The notes: generated from the sequence alone by a model not told the origin. Positions 27,608 to 36,514 are shown, counted from the stretch's first letter. The stretch is DNA of 64,000 nucleotides from an uncultured Chlamydiae bacterium (GCA_903824495.1 CAIJXB010000060.1:1-64000); one strand, 5' to 3'. Numbers and translations are program-made.

Positions 27608-29287
27608 ATGGAACTTTTAAAGACGATTGCAGAAGGCGGGCAAATTTGGGCTCATCGAATGAGAATGGCACGCCAAGTCCTTCGTATTGCTATCATGCTA
27701 TCCATTACCATCGGCACCATTTTTTTTGCCTATAAAATGTATAAAATCCCAAAAACTCACTTTCAATCCATCTGGTACTATGGAAAAGCTAAGACGATTG
27801 GCTTTTTGGGAGAAAAAGTAGCTGTGGATAGCGAATTTTTACTTAAAGTGGAGCATAAAAAGTACAAAGAGAAGAACGTCCTCGTAAAAGGAGATAGGCT
27901 AGAAAAATTATGCAAAAAACCATTCGATCAATTCTGGAAGCAAACTCAAAAAAACCTCATCGATTCTTTTGCTATTTTATTAAAAGTCTTTTGTGGATCT
28001 GTCATTTTCTTTCTTGGCAAAGGAATGATGTCTCGCAAGAAAAAACATATAGAAGGGCAAAGACAAGAATCAGCCTTCAAAATGGCCGTTCATTTACACC
28101 TAAAAAGAAAAGCTTCTCCTATTAAACTAGGCATCCTACCTCTTGTAAAGGGGACAGAAACTCGGCATATCCTCCTCTCAGGGGGCACAGGGAGCGGAAA
28201 AACAAATTGTTTTCACCATCTTCTTCCTCAGATAAGAAAGCTTGGGCAACGGGCCGTTATAGTGGATACAACAGGCGAATTTGTATCTAAATACTATCGT
28301 GAAGGTAAAGACATCATCTTAAATCCGTTCGATAAAAGGGGATCCCCATGGCATCCATGGGCTGAATGCAGAGATTCGTACGATTATGATGCGATGGCTC
28401 AAAGCTTTATCCCTTCCTCATACAATGATTCAGAAAACTTTTGGCGCGTTACAGCCCAAGAAGTATTTTGTTCAATACTCAATATGAAATCTTCCGAGAA
28501 GAAAATCACAGAAGTATCAAAGCTCATCTTATACGATCCTATCCAAAACTTGTATGTGGCACTCAAAGGTAGTAAAGCTTCTCCATTTCTGGATCCAAGT
28601 TCTGAAAGAACATCAGGGTCTATCAGAGCAGTAGCCTCCTCTTACCTTCGCAGTTTAGAACTTCTTAAAGATACAGATGATCCATTTTCGATAAGAGATT
28701 GGGTGCAAAATGGATCAGACGATAGCTGGTTATTTTTGACGTCAACTGTTGGACAAAGAGTTTCTTTAGTACCATTGCTTTCCGCATGGTTTTCAATTGC
28801 CATGCACAGCCTCATCCAAATGAGCCCAGATCTTAAAAGAAGACTGTGGTTTGTTTCTGATGAACTTCCCGCCTTAAACAGGTTGAAAGACTTAGAAACC
28901 TGTCTAACAGAAAGCCGGAAATTTGGTGGGTGCTCTATATTAGCCATTCAAAGCCCTTCTCAATTAGAAATGATCTATGGGAAGGATCTTACTAGAGTGA
29001 TAATGGGGAATTGTGCGACTAGGGTAGCGTTTTCAGAGCAAGACCCTGAAATTGCAGCTCGTATTTCTAGAACCTTTGGAGAAAAAGAGATAAAGGAATT
29101 CCAAGAAGCCATTTCCTATGGGGCACATGAAATGAGAGATGGGGTCAATCTTTCCTTCCAGAGCAAAACTTCTCCTGTGGTTTCTTCCACTAGTATCCAA
29201 TCTCTAGAGATCAACCAAGCTTTTGTAAAATTGCCAGGGAACTTTCCTATAACAAAAATCAAGCTCAAGTATCGGAATAATCGGTAA
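27608..29287 (+). CDS. traD: TraD-type coupling protein (VirD4 family ATPase)
   Basis: The protein has 559 residues from ATG 27608, with AAAGGA six bases upstream. Two membrane segments (IAIMLSITIGTIFFAYKM and FAILLKVFCGSVIFFLGK) flank a small periplasmic domain. The ATPase carries Walker A LLSGGTGSGKTNCFHHLLPQ near residue 190 and Walker B RLWFVSDELPAL near 411, then SRKFGGCSILAIQSPSQLE. It hands the relaxase-DNA complex to the channel. It lacks the long C-terminal tail of F TraD. Last gene of the tra block. Confidence 0.93.
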   Translation: MELLKTIAEGGQIWAHRMRMARQVLRIAIMLSITIGTIFFAYKMYKIPKTHFQSIWYYGKAKTIGFLGEKVAVDSEFLLKVEHKKYKEKNVLVKGDRLEKLCKKPFDQFWKQTQKNLIDSFAILLKVFCGSVIFFLGKGMMSRKKKHIEGQRQESAFKMAVHLHLKRKASPIKLGILPLVKGTETRHILLSGGTGSGKTNCFHHLLPQIRKLGQRAVIVDTTGEFVSKYYREGKDIILNPFDKRGSPWHPWAECRDSYDYDAMAQSFIPSSYNDSENFWRVTAQEVFCSILNMKSSEKKITEVSKLILYDPIQNLYVALKGSKASPFLDPSSERTSGSIRAVASSYLRSLELLKDTDDPFSIRDWVQNGSDDSWLFLTSTVGQRVSLVPLLSAWFSIAMHSLIQMSPDLKRRLWFVSDELPALNRLKDLETCLTESRKFGGCSILAIQSPSQLEMIYGKDLTRVIMGNCATRVAFSEQDPEIAARISRTFGEKEIKEFQEAISYGAHEMRDGVNLSFQSKTSPVVSSTSIQSLEINQAFVKLPGNFPITKIKLKYRNNR

Positions 29288-29338
29288 GAATGAGACTCTT
29301 GGAATATTTTAAGCATTAGATTCTAATCTTTAGAACAC

Positions 29339-29815
29339 TTACTGAGAGACCGACCAACCACCAACCCAGGTTCCCCATGGTGGCAAACCTGTTGAATTAG
29401 CGGATACCTGTCCTTTTGGGACGATCATTATTAGAAAAGTCATTGCTGAAAGGGAAAACACTAGCAATGCTAGCCAAGTGAAAAAATATCGTATTCCCAT
29501 GGGAGAGGAAAATATCGTGCATATAAGAGCAATGCTAGAAATAGCGCAGAGCAATACTAAAGCTATTGCTAGAATGTCAAGAGGCCATTTAAGTTCAATG
29601 CCGCCAAAAAAATAAGCTCCCATAGTACTATAGCCTAGAAAAGAAATGACAAATGCGCCCAATACGAGGCGAAAAACGGTGTGTCTTTTTTTATAGAAGC
29701 CTAGACAGGCCATTAGTATCATGGAGAGTAAAAGAACAAGCGTAATTCCTCCCATCCAAGTTAAGATAGTGCCTTGCCACGGAGGTAGGGGGATGTTGTT
29801 TAATGAAGTATCCAT
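29339..29815 (-). CDS. Four-TM protein, paralogue family copy A
   Basis: This 158-residue protein begins MDTSLNNIPLPPWQGTILTW, followed by four hydrophobic segments (LVLLLSMILMACLGFY, LVLGAFVISFLGYSTMGAYF, LDILAIALVLLCAISSIALI, FFTWLALLVFSLSAMTFLIM). Copies B (31274) and C (33358) share the start and topology; the protein at 46199 is a distant relative. No function is known to me. The start codon is three bases from a perfect hairpin containing the ribosome binding site. It belongs to the unit with the zinc-ribbon gene at 29887 and the anchored protein at 30290. Confidence 0.7.
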   Translation of the reverse strand: MDTSLNNIPLPPWQGTILTWMGGITLVLLLSMILMACLGFYKKRHTVFRLVLGAFVISFLGYSTMGAYFFGGIELKWPLDILAIALVLLCAISSIALICTIFSSPMGIRYFFTWLALLVFSLSAMTFLIMIVPKGQVSANSTGLPPWGTWVGGWSVSQ

Positions 29816-29817
29816 AT

Positions 29818-29836
29818 CCTTCTTCTAGCAAGAAGG
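29818..29836 (-). promoter_or_regulatory. RBS-sequestering hairpin, copy A
   Basis: On the minus strand CCTTCTT-GCTAG-AAGAAGG ends two bases before the ATG at 29815, so the AAGAAGG Shine-Dalgarno lies in the 3' arm. Compared with copies B and C the 3' arm differs, yet pairing is kept by shifting register. Confidence 0.65.
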
Positions 29837-29886
29837 AAGAATTCACTCAATCAGTTTATTGTTTTCTTAGAGAAAACCTTTGAATG

Positions 29887-30309
29887 TCACTGATATCTAA
29901 TAAGAAGCGGAGCATGATGACATCTTGGACATTCTAGAGGAGCATCTTGTGTGCTGGATAGATTTGCTCCCCATGTGCAGTTGGTGCAAATATAATAAAT
30001 CCTCCTTTCCTTAGGTTTTGGCTGCCGAAAAGAAAGCGAGGGGCCATCATAGAATAGATGCTGATGCACACGAGACAAATCGATGGCCTCGCCGTGTTCT
30101 CCTTCGACATAAATAATGCCATTGTAAAGGCAGGTTTTTTCGGGATGAAAAACAATTCTATTTCCTTCGATTTTTTCAATAGAACTTCCTGCGTGTTTTA
30201 AAAGCATGTCAATGATATCTTGATGTTGATCATCGTGAGCATATGCTGTTGAACCGAACTTCAATAGGAAGACAAAAACGGAGATTTTCATGAATCGTTG
30301 GAAAGTCAT
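29887..30309 (-). CDS. Exported zinc-ribbon protein, family copy A
   Basis: This 140-residue protein has a signal peptide (ISVFVFLLKFGSTAYA). A conserved core reads SIEKIEGNRIVFHPEK then GIIYVEGEHGEAIDL. A C-terminal zinc-ribbon-like pair is YICTNCTWG and LECPRCHHAPL. The copy at 45483 shares all three parts, and 31867-32263 is a decayed third copy. Function is unknown; the four cysteines would bind zinc or form disulfides outside the cytoplasm. Its start overlaps that of the divergent gene at 30290 by 20 bases. Confidence 0.6.
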   Translation of the reverse strand: MTFQRFMKISVFVFLLKFGSTAYAHDDQHQDIIDMLLKHAGSSIEKIEGNRIVFHPEKTCLYNGIIYVEGEHGEAIDLSRVHQHLFYDGPSLSFRQPKPKERRIYYICTNCTWGANLSSTQDAPLECPRCHHAPLLIRYQ

Positions 30310-31246
30310 AGAATCACTCTTTTTTAAGATGAAGAAACCTGTTTACTTTTTCAGTATTACTGGACTGGTAGGTTTTTTGTCATTGTTTTTTTATTTCAAT
30401 ACATCGGAAAAAAGCGAAGAACTCGTTTTTTTAGAAAATGTAATGATTCGCGAAGGAGGACTTTATGTACTTATGGGATCAAAGCCTATGGTTAGCTTTG
30501 ATGTTAGATCCGGTATCCTGGAAACGGCTGAAGAGTATCAAAAACACCTCGAATACGCAAAAATTAAATACCCGGAAGATAGGATTGAAACATTTGAGGA
30601 ATACAAGATTTCTCATAAGTTAGACAAACATATCCAGTACAGTGAATTATGGGAGGACTGGAAAACAAAAATGAAAAATTATGTAGGGCCTCATTTTCAG
30701 TTTATCACACGTAGAGCTCCTTTTGGAGAAAACCTCTCTGAGAGGAGAAATCTGGAGGGGCTTTTCATCAATAACTGTTCTTTGCTTTATGTGTTAACTG
30801 TTCATTATTCTGAATTTGAAAAAGTTTTTGGAGCGCCTTTTGAACCTAAAAAGGTTTTGAATGAGATTTCAGATCCAAATTCTATTTTTTGGGAGCGTGC
30901 CTTTCGCGATCAGTATACCCAAGGATTGCTTTTTGGGTATGGATCCAGAAACTCATTTATTTTTTCTTGGCAAATTGAAAATGATTTTCCTTTTTCTATA
31001 CGATACTTTCAAGACATCTCCCTACTTATTAAAACCAAGTTTGATAAAAAGAAGGTCAACGTCTCAGATTTGCTTCTTCCGCCCATTAGTTTGTATTTTT
31101 TAGGAGATCCAGTGCTTGAAATCTATAAATTACAACGAAAAGAAATTCTAGAGGAATTTAAAAATAAAGACTTTGAAAGCACAGTAAAGCTATGGTTGAG
31201 AAGTGGTATGGATACTCCTAAAGAGAGTAAGTTTCTAAAAGAATGA
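30290..31246 (+). CDS. Membrane-anchored 'GxKP' family protein, copy A
   Basis: The protein has 318 residues from ATG 30290 with GGAG six bases upstream (inside the divergent zinc-ribbon gene). One N-terminal anchor helix (VYFFSITGLVGFLSLFFYF) precedes an exported domain. Motifs shared with copies at 32258 and 44638: VLMGSKPM, an LW..W segment, LLFGYGSRNSF near residue 218, and a C-terminal KLQRKEILEEFKNKDFESTV. I know no named family with this pattern. The repeated pairing with an exported zinc-ribbon gene suggests they act together at the envelope. Confidence 0.65.
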   Translation: MNRWKVIESLFFKMKKPVYFFSITGLVGFLSLFFYFNTSEKSEELVFLENVMIREGGLYVLMGSKPMVSFDVRSGILETAEEYQKHLEYAKIKYPEDRIETFEEYKISHKLDKHIQYSELWEDWKTKMKNYVGPHFQFITRRAPFGENLSERRNLEGLFINNCSLLYVLTVHYSEFEKVFGAPFEPKKVLNEISDPNSIFWERAFRDQYTQGLLFGYGSRNSFIFSWQIENDFPFSIRYFQDISLLIKTKFDKKKVNVSDLLLPPISLYFLGDPVLEIYKLQRKEILEEFKNKDFESTVKLWLRSGMDTPKESKFLKE

Positions 31247-31273
31247 AAATGTTCCCTTAAAAAGTAGTCCCAT

Positions 31274-31732
31274 TTACTGAGGTAAGGAGTGACCCATAGA
31301 TTGCTTTTGAGCTTTTTGGGCCCCTAGCACTCCTAAAATCAGCGCTGAAGCCAAGGAGATTGTAAACAACGTTAACCAGATAAAAACGTGCCGCTTCTTC
31401 ATGGGACAGCCAACTACATTGTATATAATAGCAATGCTAGAAATAGCAAAGAGAACCACTAGAGTTCCTGCTAGAAGGGAAAGTTTCCATCCAAGTCCAA
31501 TATCGACTACAAAAGAGACTCCCATAGCAATGTAGATCACGCAAAAAAGAACAAATGCGCCGAGTATAAAGCCAAGCACGGTGAAAATTTTATTTTTACC
31601 TTTCCTTTTAAAGGAGATCAGCAAGGCCATTACTATCAGGGAAAGTAAAAGAAAAAGTATAAATCCTGCCATCCAAGTTAAGGTGGTACCTTGCCACAGA
31701 GGAAGGGGGAGGTTATTTAATGAAGTATCCAT
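31274..31732 (-). CDS. Four-TM protein, paralogue family copy B
   Basis: This 152-residue protein begins MDTSLNNLPLPLWQGTTLTW, nearly identical to copy A, with four membrane segments (FILFLLLSLIVMALLISF, ILGAFVLFCVIYIAMGVSFV, LSLLAGTLVVLFAISSIAII, HVFIWLTLFTISLASALIL). The RBS hairpin directly upstream is perfect. It lies between the GxKP gene A and the decayed zinc-ribbon gene B. Function unknown. Confidence 0.7.
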   Translation of the reverse strand: MDTSLNNLPLPLWQGTTLTWMAGFILFLLLSLIVMALLISFKRKGKNKIFTVLGFILGAFVLFCVIYIAMGVSFVVDIGLGWKLSLLAGTLVVLFAISSIAIIYNVVGCPMKKRHVFIWLTLFTISLASALILGVLGAQKAQKQSMGHSLPQ

Positions 31733-31734
31733 AT

Positions 31735-31756
31735 CTTCCTTCTATCAAGAAGGAAG
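31735..31756 (-). promoter_or_regulatory. RBS-sequestering hairpin, copy B
   Basis: CTTCCTTCT-TGAT-AGAAGGAAG on the minus strand: nine perfect pairs, four-base loop, ending two bases before the ATG at 31732. The Shine-Dalgarno AAGGAAG is wholly in the stem. Confidence 0.7.
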
Positions 31757-31866
31757 AATTCGTTCAAGATCTTTAGTTTATGGGAGGACTCTCGAACTTC
31801 TTCTAAGTCCGTGGCAGCGATCGGAATACTAAAAGGAAGGCCCTCCCATAAAGACCACGTTATATG

Positions 31867-32263
31867 TTACAAAACCTTCCGGCCACGAAACAAACAACCA
31901 TCAGTTTGACATATACCTTTTTCATTAGTATTTAGCTCGCCCAGGACAAAGTCCTTTGGACTTTTTCTTATCAGCAGACAAAAAACTTCTTTCTATATAG
32001 AAACCTAGATGGTTAGCCACTACTAAAGGCAGGGGAACTAAGTCATATCCATTCAAATTTAACCATAGCCCGTTCCTCGAAAAGATAATATTTTCAGGTT
32101 AGAGGAATATCTTCCCTTCAATATAGTGTTCTACGCAATAGCTTTCATTTTCCATAATTTGGTATAAGAGGTGGTTTTCGGATAACTCCGTCTCGCTTCT
32201 TAAGGAAGTTGTAAACATTGACAAGAAACCAGCAACCGCTACAGCAAGGAATTTAATATGCAC
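31867..32263 (-). pseudogene. Decayed zinc-ribbon family gene, copy B
   Basis: From GTG 32263 (AAGGTGA upstream) the minus strand encodes a signal peptide (HIKFLAVAVAGFLSMFTTS) and then VEHYIEGKIFL, matching ISRIEEGKIFL of the intact copy at 45483. An in-frame TAA (32099-32101) interrupts it. The frame continues with NGLWLNLNGYDLVPLPLVVA, aligned to the IYVE..GGAIAI core. A frame change near 31972 then gives a terminal C-rich stretch (ICQTDGC) to TAA at 31867-31869. It occupies the same divergent place as intact copy A, so it is a real but broken gene. Confidence 0.65.
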
Positions 32264-33265
32264 AAGATCACCTTTTTGGTAAAAAAACTCTTGATGCCTG
32301 CCATCTTGATCCTAGCTTTTTTATTTTGCAATAGCGCCTGTCAAAAAAATCCATCAAAAGAAAAAAAATACGCGTTGACTTCGGAAGAACACAAGTCTCT
32401 TGAGAAGTTTTTTCGATGCTTTATGCTGGATGAATCTGCTATTTTTACACTTCTAGGATCAAAACCTCTTACCGAAGTCATAGTTGATTATTATAAAGAA
32501 GATGGGTCTAGTCCATCCCCTGAAGAGATGAAAGGTTTTTATATTACACTCAATCGGGATGATCCTGCTGATATGGCCCTTTACAAAACAGTGCCAAAAG
32601 AGTGTACCGTAAAGCTGGTTCGCGATGCTGATTACATAGGCAATATTGGTAAGCTTTGGGATTTTTGGGAACAAATCTCCTCAAGATTTCCCATCTCAAA
32701 AAAATTTCTCCTGGTTAAAACAGAACGCCCCCCTGAAGATGTTGCAATATTTGAGTCTTGTGAGAAGATGTATGATATTCTTTTTGTGGATGTCTTTGAA
32801 ACTGCTTCCGTATTACAAGAAAACTATGATCTATTTAAACGAGCTGTTGGGTTCGATTTTGATCCTTTAAAGATCACTCTTGAGATAGGAAAGCCAGGGT
32901 CTTCTTTTTGGACTTCTATCAATTCTCCGAAGTACAGCTATTTGTGGGGATTATTGTATGGATTTGGCAAAGAAAACTCCTTTTCCTATTATTGGAAATA
33001 CCGGCTTTTTTGGTCTGATATGACTCCTGAAACGCAGGCGGAAAAAGCGTTTGCAGAGTCCATCAAAAAACAGCCCTTTCGCTTTGCTCAAGATTTTTTT
33101 ATGAAGTGTTCCATAGATGATTTTCCTATCCCTGCTTTTGCCACCTACTCAAAGCCTAATTCCATGGTCATGCAATATGAAAAGGAAAGAGAAGAAATCC
33201 AAAAGCTTTATAAGGGCAAAGATTTCGTGGATTATACCCTTGAATTACTCACTGAGGGTCACTGA
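32258..33265 (+). CDS. 'GxKP' family lipoprotein-like protein, copy B
   Basis: This 335-residue protein has AAGGAA six bases before ATG 32258. The signal ends near FCNSACQKN, a lipobox-like site with an atypical -3 residue. Shared motifs: TLLGSKPL, KLWDFWEQ, LLYGFGKENSF, and a C-terminal YEKEREEIQKLYKGKDFVDY. Its last codons and stop (GGTCACTGA) lie in a 43-bp repeat that is also the 3' end of the zinc-ribbon gene at 29887, so a recombination event may have set its present end. Function unknown. Confidence 0.65.
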   Translation: MHKITFLVKKLLMPAILILAFLFCNSACQKNPSKEKKYALTSEEHKSLEKFFRCFMLDESAIFTLLGSKPLTEVIVDYYKEDGSSPSPEEMKGFYITLNRDDPADMALYKTVPKECTVKLVRDADYIGNIGKLWDFWEQISSRFPISKKFLLVKTERPPEDVAIFESCEKMYDILFVDVFETASVLQENYDLFKRAVGFDFDPLKITLEIGKPGSSFWTSINSPKYSYLWGLLYGFGKENSFSYYWKYRLFWSDMTPETQAEKAFAESIKKQPFRFAQDFFMKCSIDDFPIPAFATYSKPNSMVMQYEKEREEIQKLYKGKDFVDYTLELLTEGH

Positions 33266-33300
33266 TATCTAATAAGAAGCGGAGCATGATGACATCTTGG
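33258..33300. repeat. 43-bp exact repeat of 29886-29928
   Basis: The 43 bases from GTCACTGATATC to ATCTTGG occur at 29886-29928, where they encode the C-terminus of zinc-ribbon copy A, and again here after GxKP copy B. The second copy is a fragment of the zinc-ribbon gene end, marking a duplication or deletion junction. Confidence 0.85.
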
Positions 33301-33357
33301 GCGCTCTAAAAAGCTTCGGAAAGGCTTAGTAGACCTAAAAGAGTAAAAATAGTTCCC

Positions 33358-33843
33358 TTAAAAAGTGGACCCATCTGCTGGGGATAAAGAATACCCAATA
33401 GCTTGTTTTTTTGATTGCTCCTGAGCTTTTTGAGCACTTTTATCTAAAAACACAAATATTAAAGCAAAGGAAATCGCAAACAAAAACGCCCATGTAACGA
33501 ACCATCTTGTACTCCCGTTTAATGATCCTACTATCATAGCAATGACAGAAGTAGCACAGAGAACGACTGAAGATCCTGCTAGAAGGGAAAGTTTCCATCC
33601 GAGCTCAACGTCGACTAAGAAAGAAAATGCCATAGCAACGAGGATTAAAAAAGAAAGGAGAAATGCGCCCAACATGAAGCACCCAATCGTGTGCAGTTTA
33701 TCTTGGACTCGTTCTTGAAAAGATCGTATGAAGATCGTTAACACCAGGACGAGAAGAAAAAGTCCAAATGTTAACCCAGCCATCCCTGTTATGATGGTGA
33801 CTTGCCACGGAAGTAGAGAGACATTATCAAGTGTACCGTTCAT
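33358..33843 (-). CDS. Four-TM protein, paralogue family copy C
   Basis: This 161-residue protein begins MNGTLDNVSLLPWQVTIITG and has four membrane segments (LTFGLFLLVLVLTIFI, MLGAFLLSFLILVAMAFSFL, LSLLAGSSVVLCATSVIAMI, WFVTWAFLFAISFALIFVFL). LGWKLSLLAG is identical to copy B. An RBS hairpin lies upstream. No zinc-ribbon/GxKP pair follows on this side; instead the transglutaminase gene and the NRPS-PKS cluster lie next. Confidence 0.7.
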   Translation of the reverse strand: MNGTLDNVSLLPWQVTIITGMAGLTFGLFLLVLVLTIFIRSFQERVQDKLHTIGCFMLGAFLLSFLILVAMAFSFLVDVELGWKLSLLAGSSVVLCATSVIAMIVGSLNGSTRWFVTWAFLFAISFALIFVFLDKSAQKAQEQSKKQAIGYSLSPADGSTF

Positions 33844-33845
33844 AT

Positions 33846-33867
33846 CTTCCTTCTATCAAGAAGGAAG
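33846..33867 (-). promoter_or_regulatory. RBS-sequestering hairpin, copy C
   Basis: CTTCCTTCT-TGAT-AGAAGGAAG, identical to copy B, ending two bases before the ATG at 33843. Confidence 0.7.
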
Positions 33868-33949
33868 AATTCTCTCAATTATTTTATTATTTCCTCTGAA
33901 AAAACATTTTTCTGAACCATTGCTGGAATGATTCTGCCTGATAATAGCC

Positions 33950-36379
33950 TTAATTCTCTTCACTTATAGCCATTTTCTCCTTAACTATCAGCGATCTAGC
34001 CTGATTTAGGGTAAATAAACAGGACCCAAGATACAGGTAACTCGTAGCCAAAGCTAAGATCTTTTCAGCGAACTGTAGATCTGGCAACATAAAAATAAGA
34101 TAGAAAAAAAGACATGCCTGGAATCCTAAAAATCCTTGTATAATCCAGATAGCTTTGGTGGATTTTCGCAAAACAATGTAAGAACAGAGCGAGTTCGCAG
34201 CTACCACAAGCCCACAAGCCATAAGAATAGACTGGACAAGGTTAGTCTCTCCGAATATAGAGGTCGTGCCTAATATCGTAATAACAGAAAAAAACATTCG
34301 AAATTTTCCAAGATGAAAAATTAAGAGCTGCTGAGTCGGCCTATTTTTTCTAAAAACGAAATAGCTCAAGACCCATATAAAAATCCCTGCAATCCAATAA
34401 ACAAACGAAAGGTTAACGTTGTCATTTGCAGCGGTTGGGAGGAGAGCAACATTCATCCTAGGAGGAGCGTTGAGATCAATATCATTTACTATAGTCCAGT
34501 AGTCTCGAAGAGATGTCTGTGGGACATGATCCTGCAAGTGCTTAAGTTCGATATCAAAGTCAGCTCTATGTTCCTCTATTCGGGTAGAGAGATTATAGAA
34601 AAGAGATTCATGCTCTTGGGTGTAATTTTCTTCAAAAGGCTTCCATTTAATGAAGGGGCTTTCGATATGTATATGTTCTTTCATCCATAGAGGATACGAA
34701 ATTGCGTAAGGAGAAGACCTTTCAGGGTTAACTCTGCTATCAAGATAGTTTCTTATGATAAAGGACAAAACCTTGAGCATCTTCGTGTCAGATGTTTTTT
34801 GAGTAGGAAGACGATAAAGCTCCGTGAGGGTCAGAATATTATTTTCTCGATCATCTAAGAGTTTCAGGGGAGAGTCTAAGATTGCTGCCCCATATATTTC
34901 TTGTATGTCAGTAAGACAATCTTCCGAAAACTTCTTCATTCCACGCCATTGAAAAGATCGTCTAACTTGATCTGCTTTGAAACCATGGTAAACGCTCTTT
35001 ATTTTCAATAGAGCAGAGTCTTCGGATTCTAAAATAAAGGAAGTGTCTATTTCAGTCGGTTTTTCAAGGGAGACTTTGGGAAGAGGCGTTAGCCTTTCGG
35101 AGCCCTCCCTAAGTAAAAGGCCATATTCATAATTTGGGAAGAAATTTGTTTGTAAAGATCCGCCTTGGAGGCTGTAGGTAGGGTCAACTGAGTAAGTGGT
35201 TCCTTGAATTTCAATCTGCAAAACGAGATGGTTGAATAAAGTAGGATCCGGTAAAGCCTCAGAAAGCCTCTTCCCATTACTTGAATGAACTAGAAGGGGA
35301 GTAGACGGAATGTCCATTAAATGAAGAAGGGCATGTAAAAGAAAGGCTTTGTCTTTACAATCGCCAAAGCGCTTTTGGAAGGTTAGATGTGGGGGCCTGG
35401 GCTGAAAAGCCCCCATACCTTCTTCAATTCCAAGGTATCTGACCTCATTTTGGACAAACCGCAAAGCCAATAAGGCTCGCTCTGATAAATCGTTGGTAGA
35501 TGCTTTCCATTTTTCTGCCAAAGCTTGCATTTCGAAAGGAACAGATTTGGTAAAATCGGACGGCAAAGTATATAATGGGGATAGTTTGCGGACCAGGGCT
35601 TCCCATGTCTCATATTGACTTATTTGAATATGAGCAGGTGGGTTGTGCCAAACAGGTTGATTCGGCTCATAGGGGTGTGCATCTGTGTCAGTTGCTTCCC
35701 ATACCCATTCACGTAGGGAAGGGGAAAGATCTGCAATTTTAGTCTCTATAGAAGTGTTAAAAGGCTTGATGAGGAAAGAAAAATCAGGAGGTCCTAAAAG
35801 GCGGTGAGTTATTTTCTCCGCAGAGCTGTCTCTTTGTAGATACACCATATCGGTATAGTGAGAAGTAAAAAGGGGATGATATCCTACTGTAGAGTATGAA
35901 TGGTCAATGATGTCGCCTTCTCGAATATCATCAAGGAAATGGACAAGAGTAAGCTCCCCATTATAAAGGTTTCGTTCCAGCTCTTTTTCTCGTTGAATAA
36001 CGTTATGACGAGCATTTTCTAGTCGATCAACCCACTGCCCATCGCGAAAGATACGAATGGTATGTACAATAACATGACTATAGGAAGGGTCAAAGTCGAT
36101 GTTTAATTGAGAAAGGTCTTCTACACCACTTTGTGTTAACACTTTAGCTGCAAAATGGCGGTACAGTGTCTTTTCGCCCCAGTGCATTTGTTTATCAATC
36201 AAAAGGTATTGAAAATTCACCTGAGAAGGTTTAACTAAAACAGGTTCTAAGGGGAAATCATAAGTTTTTACCCATGAAGGAGCTGGTTCTTTAGAATACT
36301 GGGCATTTTGGCCTGAAGTGGAGGCGGTTAAAAAAAGAGCTGGAAAACACAAAATGCAGAGGAGTGTTCTAAAAAACAT
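33950..36379 (-). CDS. DUF3857/transglutaminase-like exported protein with C-terminal TM helices
   Basis: The protein has 809 residues from ATG 36379, just after AAGGAAG; a longer TTG start is unsupported. Signal peptide (LLCILCFPALFLTAS), a DUF3857 domain (about 40-260), then a transglutaminase-like core with Cys in QKRFGDCKDKAFLLHALL near residue 337, His in PTLFNHLVLQI and Asp in TYSVDPTYS. The C-terminal 150 residues hold four or five membrane helices (FVYWIAGIFIWVLSYFVF onward). The catalytic triad looks complete; the substrate is unknown. It is tandem to the PPTase gene but about 200 bp away, so co-transcription with the NRPS-PKS cluster is uncertain. Confidence 0.8.
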   Translation of the reverse strand: MFFRTLLCILCFPALFLTASTSGQNAQYSKEPAPSWVKTYDFPLEPVLVKPSQVNFQYLLIDKQMHWGEKTLYRHFAAKVLTQSGVEDLSQLNIDFDPSYSHVIVHTIRIFRDGQWVDRLENARHNVIQREKELERNLYNGELTLVHFLDDIREGDIIDHSYSTVGYHPLFTSHYTDMVYLQRDSSAEKITHRLLGPPDFSFLIKPFNTSIETKIADLSPSLREWVWEATDTDAHPYEPNQPVWHNPPAHIQISQYETWEALVRKLSPLYTLPSDFTKSVPFEMQALAEKWKASTNDLSERALLALRFVQNEVRYLGIEEGMGAFQPRPPHLTFQKRFGDCKDKAFLLHALLHLMDIPSTPLLVHSSNGKRLSEALPDPTLFNHLVLQIEIQGTTYSVDPTYSLQGGSLQTNFFPNYEYGLLLREGSERLTPLPKVSLEKPTEIDTSFILESEDSALLKIKSVYHGFKADQVRRSFQWRGMKKFSEDCLTDIQEIYGAAILDSPLKLLDDRENNILTLTELYRLPTQKTSDTKMLKVLSFIIRNYLDSRVNPERSSPYAISYPLWMKEHIHIESPFIKWKPFEENYTQEHESLFYNLSTRIEEHRADFDIELKHLQDHVPQTSLRDYWTIVNDIDLNAPPRMNVALLPTAANDNVNLSFVYWIAGIFIWVLSYFVFRKNRPTQQLLIFHLGKFRMFFSVITILGTTSIFGETNLVQSILMACGLVVAANSLCSYIVLRKSTKAIWIIQGFLGFQACLFFYLIFMLPDLQFAEKILALATSYLYLGSCLFTLNQARSLIVKEKMAISEEN

Positions 36380-36500
36380 AAGCTTCCTTAAAATTTCTTT
36401 TGTAAGAATCAATATTCATAAATATTTTCTGAATAAAGCTTAATGAGGAATGAAATTGAAATAAAGCAAAAAATCTTGTTGGTATTAAAGAAATTAGATT

Positions 36501-36514
36501 ACCTCTAATGAGGT
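36501..36514. terminator. Small hairpin after the NRPS-PKS operon
   Basis: ACCTC-TAAT-GAGGT (36501-36514) lies in the AT-rich gap after the PPTase gene. On the minus strand it is followed by AATCTAATTTCTTT, a weak terminator at best. Nothing else is seen in 36380-36582. Confidence 0.3.
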
